NCBI RefSeq assembly: GCF_020216025.1
Contig: NZ_JAIWNC010000032.1
Location: 1-64,000 of the forward strand
DNA: 64,000 bases
Reading direction: 5' to 3'
From: Jidongwangia harbinensis
GTDB lineage: Bacteria > Actinomycetota > Actinomycetes > Mycobacteriales > Micromonosporaceae
Shown here: in pieces, positions 16,540 through 25,917 of the stretch
Numbering within the stretch: position 1 is the first letter of the stretch
Layout: each line of letters opens with the position of its first letter
Program-made: the position numbers and the translations under genes
Notes under the pieces: generated by a model
What the model saw: only the letters and a program-made list of their open reading frames with translations
What the model was told of the DNA's origin: nothing
The model's database searches: none

Positions 16540-18537
16540 GTGCACTCTGCGTTGCATGCCCGTGATCCACGGTGGCTCGGTCGGTACGAGTTGATCGCCC
16601 GGCTCGGCCAGGGCGGCATGGGCGTCGTGTTTCTCGGACGTGACCCCTCGGGCCGATCCGTGGCGGTCAAGATCGTCCGGAACGAGTTCTCCTACGATCA
16701 GCAGTACCGCAACCGGTTCCGCAGCGAAGTCAGCCGAGCCCGGCAGGTGCCGCCGTTCTGCACCGCCGAGGTGCTCGACGCCGATCCCGACCACGACCCG
16801 CCGTACCTGGTGGTGGAGTACGTGGACGGTCCCAGCCTGGCGGCCGTGGTGCGCCGGCGCGGCCGGCTGCAGGGCGCCGAGCTGCACGGGGTGGCGGTCG
16901 GCATCGCCACCGCGCTGGCCGCGATCCACGGCGCCGGGGTGATCCACCGCGACCTGAAGCCGGGCAACGTGCTGTTCGCCATGGGCGGCGTCAAGGTGAT
17001 CGACTTCGGCATCGCCCGGCCGCTGGAGGCCACCAGCCACCACACCGGCACCGATCACATGGTCGGCACGGTGGCCTACATGGCGCCGGAGCGCTTCGAC
17101 ACCGATGCCGTCGACGAGGTCACCACCGCCGCCGACATCTTCGCCTGGGGAGCGCTGGTCGGCTTCGCGGCCACCGGCCGTACCCCGTTCGCGGCCGGTT
17201 CGCCGCCGGCCACCGCGATGCGCATCCTCACCCAGCCGCCCGATCTCGACGGCGTGCCGGAATCGCTGCGGGACATCGTCGGCCGCGCGCTGGACAAGGA
17301 CCCGCGCCGCCGGCCCACCGCCCGTGAACTGGTCGATCTGCTGGTCCCGGACGGGCGGGCGGCGAGTGCCGTGGTGCCGGTGGACACCAGCGGCGCGGAT
17401 CCGGAACGCGGCGACACCCAGGACACCCCGGCACTGCCGGTGAGCGCGGGGATCGCGCTGACCGGCGAGACGGCGGCGACCGTCGCCCGGCGCCGCGGCC
17501 GGCGCCGGGCCCACCGCCGGGTGCGGGCCGAACGCCGGTGGGCGTGGCCGGCCGCGGCCGGCGTCGCGCTCGCCACGGTCTCCCTGACCGCCGCCATCGG
17601 CCTGCCGTGGGTCTTCGGTGGCACCGACGGGTCGGCGGCCGATCCCGGCGCCGGCCAGGACCGGGCCACCGGGACGGCCGGTCAGGCGGCCACCATGTTC
17701 GTGGAGCCGTCCGAGCCGTTCACGTTCACCTTCTCCGGCTACCGGGTCGGCCGGTACCGGGTGCAGGACCCGGCCGTGGTCTCCACCGCGTACGAGATCG
17801 CCCGGGTCAACGACGACCGTGACCTGTACGCCTATCTCACCCTGTTCCGGACCGGTGTCTTCGACCCGGAGTCGGTGGCCGGGGTGCAGCGGACCACCGT
17901 CGGCGGGCGCCCGGCGCTGGAGCGGTCGGCGGTGGACCAGGCACCCGGCCTGCCGACCAGCCTGACCAGCCGGTTCCTCGCCTGGGAGGTCGCCGACAAG
18001 CGGTGGGCCACCCTGCAGGCGTACTCGGCGGCGGAGAACGACCCGTCCCCGCGGGACCTGCGGGACATCGCTCAGTGGCTGAAGCCGGACCGGGCGCGGC
18101 CGGCCACCCTGCCGTTCACCCTGGGCTACGTCCCGGTCGGCTACCAGCCGGTGCAGGTGGGCACCGGGGCCTGGGCCAACGTGGCCGGGATCAGGGCGAT
18201 CGACCTGAACAACCACGGCGGCGCGGTGTTCGCGCGGCCGCTGCCGAAGCCGGCCGGGCTGACCTCGCCGTGGCGTACCTCGATCGACACCGACCTGCCG
18301 ACCCGGTTCGAGGTGCTGGTCTCGCCGGACCGCAAGAAGGCGCCGCCCTATCCGACCGAGTGCGAGGAGGGCTCCTGCTACCTGTGGCGGGTGCAGGACG
18401 GCGTGCGGATCGACGTGGTCAGCCAGCAACTCTCCAAAGCCGAGAAGCGGCGCATTCTGGACGGCGTGAAGTTGGCCGAGGTCACCGCTCCGGAGGACTG
18501 GCCGGAAGCCGTGTCGGCGTTCCCGGTCGGCCCCTGA
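16540..18537 (+). CDS. Transmembrane Ser/Thr protein kinase (copy 1)
   Basis: A 665-residue PknB-type receptor kinase. The cytoplasmic kinase domain covers ~15-270: glycine loop GQGGMG, Lys44 in VAVKIV, HRDLKPGN (Asp138), DFG (Asp155) and MAPERF. An Ala/Arg-rich juxtamembrane linker leads to one transmembrane helix at about 335-358. The ~300-residue extracellular domain (starting EPFTFTFSGYRVGRYRVQD) has no PASTA repeats and is unfamiliar; it has two cysteines in CEEGSC. All catalytic residues are intact, so it should phosphorylate Ser/Thr in response to an outside signal. GTG at 16540 is used because the paralogue downstream starts at the equivalent GTG with a clear GGAGGG site. No ribosome site as good is seen here (AGGGAAG). 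Confidence 0.93.
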   Translation: MHSALHARDPRWLGRYELIARLGQGGMGVVFLGRDPSGRSVAVKIVRNEFSYDQQYRNRFRSEVSRARQVPPFCTAEVLDADPDHDPPYLVVEYVDGPSLAAVVRRRGRLQGAELHGVAVGIATALAAIHGAGVIHRDLKPGNVLFAMGGVKVIDFGIARPLEATSHHTGTDHMVGTVAYMAPERFDTDAVDEVTTAADIFAWGALVGFAATGRTPFAAGSPPATAMRILTQPPDLDGVPESLRDIVGRALDKDPRRRPTARELVDLLVPDGRAASAVVPVDTSGADPERGDTQDTPALPVSAGIALTGETAATVARRRGRRRAHRRVRAERRWAWPAAAGVALATVSLTAAIGLPWVFGGTDGSAADPGAGQDRATGTAGQAATMFVEPSEPFTFTFSGYRVGRYRVQDPAVVSTAYEIARVNDDRDLYAYLTLFRTGVFDPESVAGVQRTTVGGRPALERSAVDQAPGLPTSLTSRFLAWEVADKRWATLQAYSAAENDPSPRDLRDIAQWLKPDRARPATLPFTLGYVPVGYQPVQVGTGAWANVAGIRAIDLNNHGGAVFARPLPKPAGLTSPWRTSIDTDLPTRFEVLVSPDRKKAPPYPTECEEGSCYLWRVQDGVRIDVVSQQLSKAEKRRILDGVKLAEVTAPEDWPEAVSAFPVGP

Positions 18538-18569
18538 CCGCATCGAGACGGCTCGATCACCCGATCCGC

Positions 18570-18586
18570 GTTACCATCGTCGCCAG
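18570..18586 (+). promoter_or_regulatory. 17-bp box shared by both kinase genes (copy 2)
   Basis: Exact copy of the box at 16386-16402, located in the 102-bp gap between the two kinase genes. Its presence suggests that the second kinase has its own promoter and is not only transcribed from the first. Confidence 0.4.
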
Positions 18587-18639
18587 AGATCACCCAGCGT
18601 GGCACGGTGTTTCTCCGGGCGGTAGGAGGGAAGCGTTGC

Positions 18640-20577
18640 GTGCAATCTGCGTTGCATGCCCGTGATCCACGGTGGCTCGGCCGGTACGAGTTGATCGCCC
18701 GGCTCGGCCAGGGTGGCATGGGCGTCGTGTTCCTCGGGCGCGACCCGTCCGGCCGGTCGGTCGCTGTCAAGATCGTCCGGAGCGAGCTGGCGTACGACGA
18801 GCAGTACCGCAACCGGTTCCGCAGCGAGGTCAGCCGCGTGCGTCAGGTGCCGCCGTTCTGCACCGCCGAGGTGCTCGACGCCGATCCCGACCACGACCCG
18901 CCGTACCTGGTGGTGGAGTACGTCGACGGTCCCAGCCTGGCGGCCGTGGTGCGCCGGCGTGGCCGGCTGCAGGGCGCCGAGCTGCACGGGGTGGCGGTCG
19001 GCATCGCCACCGCGCTGGCCGCGATCCACGGCGCCGGGGTGATCCACCGCGACCTGAAGCCGGACAACGTGCTGTTCGCCATGGGCGGCGTCAAGGTGAT
19101 CGACTTCGGCATCGCCCGGCCGCTGGAGGCCACCAGCCACCACACCCGCACCGATCACATGGTCGGCACGGTGGCCTACATGGCGCCGGAGCGCTTCGAC
19201 ACCGACAGCGACTCCGGCGCGCACGTCACCACGGCGGCGGACGTCTTCGCCTGGGGCGCGGTGGTCGCGTACGCCGCCACCGGCCGTACCCCGTTCGCCG
19301 CGGAGTCGCCGCCGGCCACCGCGGTGCGCATCCTCACCCAGCCGCCGAACCTCGACGGGGTGCCCGCGCCCCTGCGTGACCTGGTCGGCCGCGCACTGCA
19401 GAAGGACCCCCGGCACCGGCCGAGCGCCCGGGAACTGCTCGACCTGCTCCTGCCGGACGGGCGGCCGGCCGGTGCGGTACCGCCCGCGGCGCGGATCGCG
19501 CTGACCGACGAGACGCCGGTGACCGTGGCACGCCAGCACCCGGACGCCGCGCGCCGCCGGCGCCGCCGCTGGGCCTGGCCGACCGTGGCCGGCGCCGCGC
19601 TCGCCACGGCCGCGCTGACCGCGGCGATCGGCCTGCCCCAGATCCTGGACCGGGACGACCCGGGCCGCGGCGCCGACCGGGCCGGCGGCGCGCCGTCGGC
19701 CGCGCCGTCCGCGCCGGCCAAGCCGCCCGCGGCGGCCGACCCGGGGCCGGCCGAGCCCTTCACCTTCACCTTCTCCGGGTACCGGGTGGGCCGGTTGCGG
19801 GTGCACGATCCGGTCATCGTGTCCAGCGCGTACGAGATCGCGCGGGTCACCGGCGACGGCGACCTGTTCGCGTACCTGACGGTCTACCGGCCCGGCGCCT
19901 TCGACCCGGAGGCGGTGGCCGGCGGGGAACGGACCACCGTGGCGGGACGTCCCGCGCTGCAGCGGACCGTGGTGCGGGACGGCTCCTCGCCGAACGGCAC
20001 CCAGACCGACCGGTTCCTCGCCTGGCAGTACGCCGACCAGCGGTGGGCCACCGTGCAGTCGCACTACGCGCTGGAGAACAATCCGGCCCCGCGGGATCTG
20101 CGGGCGCTGGCGGAGCGGCTGAAGCCGGACCGGGCCGCGCCGGCCAAGGTGCCGCTCCGGATGACGTACGTTCCGCCCGGCTACCGGCCGGTGCAGGTGG
20201 GCAGCCGGGCCTGGGCCAGCCTGAACGGCATCGCGTCCGCGGACGACGACAACTACGGCGGGGTGGTGTTCGCCAAGTCGCCGCCGGAGCCGTCCGGGCT
20301 GACCGCGCCGTGGGAGACGGACACCGACGACCATCTGCCGAACCGGTTCGAGATCCTGGTGTCGCCGGCCACCAAGCGGGCCCGCCCGACCGCCCCCCGG
20401 TGCGGCGACGACTTCTGTTACACCTGGGGCGCGGGCGGGGCGGCGAAGATCGATGTGGTCAGCGGCCAGCTGCCCGACGCGGAGATGAAGAAGATCCTCG
20501 AGGGCCTCGAGGTGCCCTCGGTCACCGACGCGAGCAGGTGGCCGGACGCCTCGTCGGCGTTTCCGGTGCAGCCGTAA
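18640..20577 (+). CDS. Transmembrane Ser/Thr protein kinase (copy 2, tandem paralogue)
   Basis: A 645-residue kinase nearly identical to the preceding one across the first ~190 residues, including many silent positions, and clearly diverged after that. Kinase motifs are complete (GQGGMG, VAVKIV, HRDLKPDN, IDFGIA, MAPERF). The transmembrane helix lies about residue 310-330 (WPTVAGAALATAALTAAIGLP). The extracellular domain shares EPFTFTFSGYRVGR and the overall layout but differs in loops and lacks part of the linker. GTG at 18640 follows GGAGGG by 8 nt. The pattern of conserved catalytic part and varied outer part suggests two receptors with similar output and different inputs, arisen by tandem duplication. 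Confidence 0.93.
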   Translation: MQSALHARDPRWLGRYELIARLGQGGMGVVFLGRDPSGRSVAVKIVRSELAYDEQYRNRFRSEVSRVRQVPPFCTAEVLDADPDHDPPYLVVEYVDGPSLAAVVRRRGRLQGAELHGVAVGIATALAAIHGAGVIHRDLKPDNVLFAMGGVKVIDFGIARPLEATSHHTRTDHMVGTVAYMAPERFDTDSDSGAHVTTAADVFAWGAVVAYAATGRTPFAAESPPATAVRILTQPPNLDGVPAPLRDLVGRALQKDPRHRPSARELLDLLLPDGRPAGAVPPAARIALTDETPVTVARQHPDAARRRRRRWAWPTVAGAALATAALTAAIGLPQILDRDDPGRGADRAGGAPSAAPSAPAKPPAAADPGPAEPFTFTFSGYRVGRLRVHDPVIVSSAYEIARVTGDGDLFAYLTVYRPGAFDPEAVAGGERTTVAGRPALQRTVVRDGSSPNGTQTDRFLAWQYADQRWATVQSHYALENNPAPRDLRALAERLKPDRAAPAKVPLRMTYVPPGYRPVQVGSRAWASLNGIASADDDNYGGVVFAKSPPEPSGLTAPWETDTDDHLPNRFEILVSPATKRARPTAPRCGDDFCYTWGAGGAAKIDVVSGQLPDAEMKKILEGLEVPSVTDASRWPDASSAFPVQP

Positions 20578-20730
20578 TCCGACCTGACGGATCACCGCCG
20601 CCGGCGTGTCCCTGATCCGATTGAGTTTTCCGGCACCTCGGCGCAATGTCCGACGTGCACGGTTTTTCGGGCGTGCTCCTCATCTGCCGGGCCGATGCGC
20701 GGCTCCGGCGACCGCCACGGGAGGTTCCTG

Positions 20731-21786
20731 ATGAGCGAAGACCAGATCAGTCCGGATCGCATGGTGGGACGCCGGCTGGAGGCGTTGCCCGACGAGGTGG
20801 TGGCGGGGCTGGAGGTGCGGGACGCGTGGCGCCGGCGTACCGCGGCCGGGACGGCGGAACTGGAGTTCCTGGTGTCGGACCTGGCCCGGTGGCGTCCGGG
20901 CGCGACGGTCCGGGTGGCGTTCCTGGACGGCGACGACGAGCTGCACGGCCGGATCGTCGAGGCCACCCGGCAGATCACCGACGTCGCCAACCTGACGCTC
21001 GACTTCGGCCGGGACGACGCCACCGGCCGGTGCCGGCGGTGGACCGAGTCGGACACCGAGTACGCGGCGGAGATCCGGGTCAGCTTCGACGAGGGCGGCT
21101 TCTGGTCGCTCGTCGGCACCGACAGCACCGACGCCACGATCAGCCCGCCGGAGGGCGGCGTCGGCGGCCGTCCGCATCAGCGCAGCCTCAACCTCGGCGG
21201 GTTCACCGAGGAACTGCCGGACGACTGGCAGGGGACCGTCCGGCACGAGTTCCTGCACGCCCTCGCGTTCCACCACGAGCACCAGAACATGCGCGGCGAC
21301 TGTGAGAACGAGTTCCGCTGGGACGACGACGAGGGCTACGTGCCGACCCGGAACTCGCGCGGCGTCTTCATCGCGGACCCGTCGGGGCGGCGACCCGGCA
21401 TCTACACGTACCTGGCCGGTGCGCCGAACTTCTGGCCGCGGGCGAAGGTCGACCACAACCTGCGGCGGCGGGAGGGCGACGAGGTCATCGCCGGCCCGTT
21501 CCACCCGGATTCGATCATGTTGTACGCGTTCGAGCCGTTCTTCTACAAGTCCACACCCAGTCCCTGCGCCCCCACCGGCAACGGGATCGACCTGTCCGAC
21601 AACGACCGCCGGGGCCTGCAGCTCATCTACCCGCACACCGCGCAGCAGGTCGACGACCTCGCGTCCCGGGCCGGTCAGGCCCTGGAGACGTGGCGCAAGG
21701 ACATCGGCCTGGAGTCGCTCGGCTCGGACCGGCCGTCGCCGTACGCGGACCGGGTCGAGGAACTGCTGGCGGCTCGGAGCGTCTGA
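20731..21786 (+). CDS. Astacin/metzincin-like zinc metallopeptidase
   Basis: A 351-residue protein without signal peptide. The metzincin zinc motif is HEFLHALAFHHEH, giving His172, Glu173, His176 and His182, and the Met-turn follows in DSIMLYAFEPFF. The usual Gly in HExxHxxG is Ala. Upstream are a ~90-residue N-terminal region (RMVGRRLEALPDEVVAG...) and the edge strand EIRVSFDEGGFWS typical of the fold. Lack of an export signal suggests a cytoplasmic peptidase, unusual for this group. ATG at 20731 has GGGAGG 6 nt upstream. It converges on the caspase/trypsin operon across a shared terminator, and its closeness to two other peptidase genes suggests a related function. Confidence 0.88.
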   Translation: MSEDQISPDRMVGRRLEALPDEVVAGLEVRDAWRRRTAAGTAELEFLVSDLARWRPGATVRVAFLDGDDELHGRIVEATRQITDVANLTLDFGRDDATGRCRRWTESDTEYAAEIRVSFDEGGFWSLVGTDSTDATISPPEGGVGGRPHQRSLNLGGFTEELPDDWQGTVRHEFLHALAFHHEHQNMRGDCENEFRWDDDEGYVPTRNSRGVFIADPSGRRPGIYTYLAGAPNFWPRAKVDHNLRRREGDEVIAGPFHPDSIMLYAFEPFFYKSTPSPCAPTGNGIDLSDNDRRGLQLIYPHTAQQVDDLASRAGQALETWRKDIGLESLGSDRPSPYADRVEELLAARSV

Positions 21787-21796
21787 CGGTTCCCAC

Positions 21797-21821
21797 GGGC
21801 GGCGCCTAACCGGCGCCGCCC
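21797..21821. terminator. Bidirectional hairpin terminator between convergent peptidase genes
   Basis: A perfect 10-bp stem (GGGCGGCGCC with its complement) with a 5-nt loop. It sits 11 nt after the metallopeptidase stop and includes the stop codon of the convergent trypsin-like gene, so it can serve both. Confidence 0.7.
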
Positions 21822-24529
21822 ACCCGGACGGTAATGTGCAGTGGCACCGTGACGGTGATCTCCGGCGTGGCGGCCGGGGCCGCCACGGACTGTTCACCGA
21901 GCCGGGGGGCCGTCGGCAGGACCGCCTCGGTCGGCGGGCTCAGCGCCTCCCGGAGAAGCCGGCCCGGCTCCTCCGGCACGGTGCCGGCCGCGGACTCCAG
22001 CCAGGCGATGATGCTGCTGATCCGGGCGCCCTCGTTGGCCGTCCACTTGATCTTGGCGGTGCCCATCGCGGCGGTCCACGGCGTGCCGTCGACGGACATG
22101 ATGGCGCCGTCCGCGTTCCGTTCCGGCACACCCGAGTGGTGCAGGCCGACGACCTCCCACTGGTTGTTGTACAGCGGTGAGCCGGACGAACCCGGCGCGG
22201 TGTCGGTGCGGTAGTGCAGGAAGTCGTCGAGCCGGTCGACCAGCTCGTTCTGCTGCAGGGCGACCTGCTTCGGCCGTCCGTCCGGATGCTGCACGATGTT
22301 GATCGACTCGCCCAGCAGGATCTTGCCCTGGTCCCGGCTGATCCGGTTGAAGCCGAACCGGGCCAGCGGCTGCGGCGGCCCGCCGTCGGCGCGGGACTGC
22401 TCGCTCACCGCCACCACGCTGAAGTCGAGTTCCCGGTGGGTCAGGAAGAGCGCGTCGGGCTGCAGGTCGAACCGGGACGTGGTGCGGGGCCGGCCGTCCA
22501 CGCCGTTCTCGAACCGGAACTCGACCTGGGAGAACCGGGCCGACGCCGCGGTCGGGAACACGTGGTTGTTGGTGAGCAGGACCCGCGGGGAGATCAGGAA
22601 CCCGGTACCGAATCCGCGGTCGGAGAACTGGTCCCGGATGTGGATGCGGCCCACGCTGTGCGCGACGGCCGACCCGAGTTCGAGGAACGCGACGCCGAGC
22701 AGGTTGTCGCCGCCGATCACCCGCTCCAGCAACCGGTCGTGCGCCACCGTCCCGAGCGACTCCAGCGGCCCGCCCGGTACGCCGCCGAGCGATTCGCGCA
22801 CCACCGGCTGCGCCAGCACGCGCTGGGTCCGCAGCGCCACCCGTTGCGGGTCGTCGACCTGCAGCACGCTGCGTTCGCCGCGGCGGACCTCGGCGATCCG
22901 CTGCTCGGTGCGGGTCCGCTCCGCGGTCCGGTCCGCGAACCGCTGCTCGGTGGCCGACAGATCGGCGAGCACGTCCATGGTCTCCTCCTCGGCGCGATCG
23001 GCCGGGCCGCCCGGCAGGGACGGCGAGGGCGGCGTGGTGAGCGGGAACGTGAGGGTCATCCGGGTCGGGGCGTCGTCGCCGGGCCGGAGCGCGGGCACCA
23101 GGTCCAGGCCGGGCGCGCAGGGCGTGAGACCGGTGAACCGGACCAGCATCTTGCGCATGTCGGTGACTCCGCAGTAGCGCTGCAGCAACGCCAGCACGCC
23201 CCGGATCCGCTCGGCCTGCGCCGAGGTCAGCAGCCCGTCGCGGGTGGTCAGGTACAGCCCGAGCCGGTCCACGATGGTGCTCAGGCCCTCGTTGAACAGC
23301 GGCAGCCCGCGGTCGACCGCGTCCAGGAACGCCACCACCGCCTCGGCGTGCCGGCCCATCCGCGCCAGGTACTCACCGCGGACCGCGGCGCCGTCGGGCA
23401 ACCAGTCGAACCGGTGGTGCAGCACCTCGGTGAACGGGTCGAGTTCGGCCACCCGGTTCAGCCGCAGCAGGGCGTACCCCCGCACCACCGCCGCGACCGC
23501 GTCGGTGTGCCCGTTCCCGGCCAGCAGCCGGCGCAGGTCGGCCGCCGGGTCCGGCGAGGCGACGCTGGTGGCGGCCTCGGTGGCGAGCCCCAGCGCCTGA
23601 TAGCGGAGCAGGGCGTTGGCGTCCACGTCGGCCATGTGCACGTCCAGCGAGACGGCGTCCGGGGCGTCGCCGGGCAGCACCGACAACAGCACGTCGCAGC
23701 CGAAGTGCCGGGAGACCGGCAGCGCCACGTTGACTCCCGGCCGGCCGGCCTGCAGCACCTGGACGAACCACAACCCGTCCGCCCCGGGTACGCCGATCCG
23801 CACCGCGTTGGCGTGCCGCGCGGTGACCCGCAGCCCGGCCACCGGCTGCGGCACGACCTCGGAGGTCAGGGCGTTGCCGCGGAAGATCCGGACCTGCACC
23901 TCGGTGGGTCCGCCGGCGTCCGCCCGGACCGGCGCCGGGGGCGCGTCCGGCAGCACCGCGGGCGGTGCGGCGGGCACCGCTTCGGCCGATGCGTCGAGCC
24001 GGGCGTACTCGCCGAGCAGGGCGGCCACGGCGTCGCCCGGCACGTCCGCCGTGGCCGGGCCGGTGGCACCGAGCGACTCCAGCACCATCGCCGCCTCCGC
24101 CGCGGTGGCGGCCGGCGCGTGCACGATCACGGCGGCCGGTGAGTGCCACGGAGCGCCGCCGGGCTGGGCGGCCGGCAGCAGCGTGTGGGCCGGCGTACCG
24201 ATGAAGTGGGCCACCTCGTCGGCCGGGTCCGCCGCCTGGGCGGACGGGGACGGCTCGAGCACCGCCACGCCGGGCTGGTCGCCGTCCGCGGGGATCAGCA
24301 CCTCGCGGGTGAGCAGGTGCCCGCCGGGCAACTGGGCCGACACGTAGTACGTCCGGCCCGGGTCCAGTCCGCCGACGGTCTGGCCGCTGAGGGCGTGCCC
24401 CACCACGGACAGGTCGGCGCCGCGGATCTCCACCGGCACCGCGAGCCGGTTCAGCGCCTCGCTGTGGAAGCGGGTCTCGATGCGGAGTTCTCCGGTGCCG
24501 GACCCCGGCGCCGGGACGGGCCCGGTCAT
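21806..24529 (-). CDS. Large protein with C-terminal trypsin-like serine peptidase domain
   Basis: A 907-residue protein. Residues ~1-120 look like a beta-sandwich (VPVEIRGADLSVVG, GLDPGRTYYVSAQLPGG), followed by an Ala/Pro-rich linker and a second beta region (~195-300). A helical part (~300-470) resembles helical repeats (YLARMGRHAEAVVAFLDAVDRG). From about 518 begins a charged helix (EQRFADRTAERTRTEQRIAEV) leading to a trypsin-like domain with a complete triad: His656 (LLTNNHVF), Asp702 (LDFSVV) and Ser782 (APGSSGSP). No signal peptide, so probably cytoplasmic. Its ATG overlaps the stop codon of the caspase-like gene (ATGA), so both are made together. A strong ribosome site before Met518 could allow separate synthesis of the peptidase part. 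The combination suggests a proteolytic cascade or a stress/defence module; the role is not established. Confidence 0.85.
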   Translation of the reverse strand: MTGPVPAPGSGTGELRIETRFHSEALNRLAVPVEIRGADLSVVGHALSGQTVGGLDPGRTYYVSAQLPGGHLLTREVLIPADGDQPGVAVLEPSPSAQAADPADEVAHFIGTPAHTLLPAAQPGGAPWHSPAAVIVHAPAATAAEAAMVLESLGATGPATADVPGDAVAALLGEYARLDASAEAVPAAPPAVLPDAPPAPVRADAGGPTEVQVRIFRGNALTSEVVPQPVAGLRVTARHANAVRIGVPGADGLWFVQVLQAGRPGVNVALPVSRHFGCDVLLSVLPGDAPDAVSLDVHMADVDANALLRYQALGLATEAATSVASPDPAADLRRLLAGNGHTDAVAAVVRGYALLRLNRVAELDPFTEVLHHRFDWLPDGAAVRGEYLARMGRHAEAVVAFLDAVDRGLPLFNEGLSTIVDRLGLYLTTRDGLLTSAQAERIRGVLALLQRYCGVTDMRKMLVRFTGLTPCAPGLDLVPALRPGDDAPTRMTLTFPLTTPPSPSLPGGPADRAEEETMDVLADLSATEQRFADRTAERTRTEQRIAEVRRGERSVLQVDDPQRVALRTQRVLAQPVVRESLGGVPGGPLESLGTVAHDRLLERVIGGDNLLGVAFLELGSAVAHSVGRIHIRDQFSDRGFGTGFLISPRVLLTNNHVFPTAASARFSQVEFRFENGVDGRPRTTSRFDLQPDALFLTHRELDFSVVAVSEQSRADGGPPQPLARFGFNRISRDQGKILLGESINIVQHPDGRPKQVALQQNELVDRLDDFLHYRTDTAPGSSGSPLYNNQWEVVGLHHSGVPERNADGAIMSVDGTPWTAAMGTAKIKWTANEGARISSIIAWLESAAGTVPEEPGRLLREALSPPTEAVLPTAPRLGEQSVAAPAATPEITVTVPLHITVRVGGAG

Positions 24530-25830
24530 GCGGACATCCTCGCTTTCCAGACCCGCGGGCGCAGCGGCTCGACCAGGTACGGCTCGCCCGGACAGTCCTG
24601 ATAGGGCGGGGTCGGCGGCTGCACCACCGCGGAGAAGTGGTAGTACCCCGCGCGCAACGGCGGTGTCGGTACGGCGAACCGGGCGCCCGCCGCGGGGATC
24701 TCCCGGGCCGTAGCCGGGTCCCGGTCGTCCCGGACCACGATCCGGGTGCACGGGACCGCCTGGTCCGGCTCGATCAGCACCTCGAACGGCACCACCGGCC
24801 GGTCCGGCAGGTAGCAGAGCACCGCGTTGCCGGTGAAACCGTCTGCGATGATCGCCTGCTGGCCGCCGTACTGCCGGTTCACCTCGGTCATCCGCATGGC
24901 CAGGCCCTTCTGCAGCGAGAACGACGAGACGTGCCACTGCGCCGCCCGCCGGCCCTCCGCGGAGTGGTCGGGTGCCTCCGCGGCGTCCCCGCCGAGGCAG
25001 CGCAGCAACGCGATGCTGAACAGGGTCTGCTGACCGGGCACGGCCTGGGCCACGCCGGCCGGGATGGACGCGTAGAAGACCGGCGCCTGCCGGTCGTCGA
25101 TCAGGTCGCTGCGCTCCACGTCGAAGACCGGGGTGGCGCGCAGATCCTCCAGCGACAGCACCCGCGACGGCGTGTTCCGGCAGGCGTCGACGAAATAGAA
25201 CTGGGTACGGGCGATGCCGGGCCGGGCGGACGACGAGTGGCCGTCGCCGGCGTACGGCGCCATTCCGTTGCGCAGCGTGCCGACGTCCACCGCCTGCAGC
25301 GCCAGCGGGCCGCCGCGACCGAACTCCTCCATCAGCAGCACCTGGTCGCCGCGGGTGCGCTGGATGCCGTGCCCGGCGAAATAGAACAGCGTCGCGCCGT
25401 CCGGGTGCCGTTTCGCGCTGTCCCGCCAGGCGGCCGCCGCCGCCACGAACGCCGGCAACGTGCAACCCGGCAGCAGCAGTTCGTCGACCGGCGGCGCGAC
25501 GAAGCGGCCGGCCGGCTGCTCGGTGGCGTCGGCCTCGGCCACCTGCGGCGACAGCAGCATCCGCACCGAGCCGAGCGGCCGGCACAGGCGCTGCTCGGCG
25601 GCGGCGCGCAGCAGCCAGTCGAGCATCAGGTACGCGGACAGGGCGGTCGAGGAGAGTTGCCGCATGCCGAGACCCGCCTCGGTCGGGGGTGCGCCGAAAC
25701 CGGGCAGATGCGGGTAGGCGCTCACCCCGGCGATCAGGACGTGCAGCGCCGGCTGGTCGCGGAGCGTGGCGTCCTCATACACCAGCCAGGGCTGGTCGGC
25801 GGGGCGGGCGCCGGGAAGCAGCAGGGTCAC
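24526..25830 (-). CDS. Caspase-like (C14 family) cysteine peptidase
   Basis: A 434-residue protein with a caspase/metacaspase-type fold at about residues 28-330. The first strand is ALHVLIAGVSAYPHLPG, the catalytic His is His154 in TLFYFAGHGIQ and the catalytic Cys is Cys217 in QFYFVDACRNT. The C-terminal ~100 residues (VVPFEVLIEPDQAVPC...) form a beta domain of unknown type. No signal peptide or membrane helix. GTG at 25828-25830 follows GGGAGGTGAG by about 8 nt. First gene of a two-gene operon with the trypsin-domain protein (4-nt overlap). Bacterial caspase homologues are used in stress-induced cell death and in immune systems; whether that holds here is inference. All visible catalytic residues are intact. 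Confidence 0.88.
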   Translation of the reverse strand: MTLLLPGARPADQPWLVYEDATLRDQPALHVLIAGVSAYPHLPGFGAPPTEAGLGMRQLSSTALSAYLMLDWLLRAAAEQRLCRPLGSVRMLLSPQVAEADATEQPAGRFVAPPVDELLLPGCTLPAFVAAAAAWRDSAKRHPDGATLFYFAGHGIQRTRGDQVLLMEEFGRGGPLALQAVDVGTLRNGMAPYAGDGHSSSARPGIARTQFYFVDACRNTPSRVLSLEDLRATPVFDVERSDLIDDRQAPVFYASIPAGVAQAVPGQQTLFSIALLRCLGGDAAEAPDHSAEGRRAAQWHVSSFSLQKGLAMRMTEVNRQYGGQQAIIADGFTGNAVLCYLPDRPVVPFEVLIEPDQAVPCTRIVVRDDRDPATAREIPAAGARFAVPTPPLRAGYYHFSAVVQPPTPPYQDCPGEPYLVEPLRPRVWKARMSA

Positions 25831-25917
25831 GACGGCTCACCTCCCACCGCCATGGTCCCGCCGCTCGTCCCTCCGTTCCGCCGTTGTGTCGGCATGACGA
25901 CGTGCCGTCATGGCTGG

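Noticed and set aside
22214..24142. Long open frame antisense to the trypsin-domain gene
   Set aside because: Arg/Gly/Pro-rich shadow frame without motifs; the opposite strand has an intact catalytic triad.
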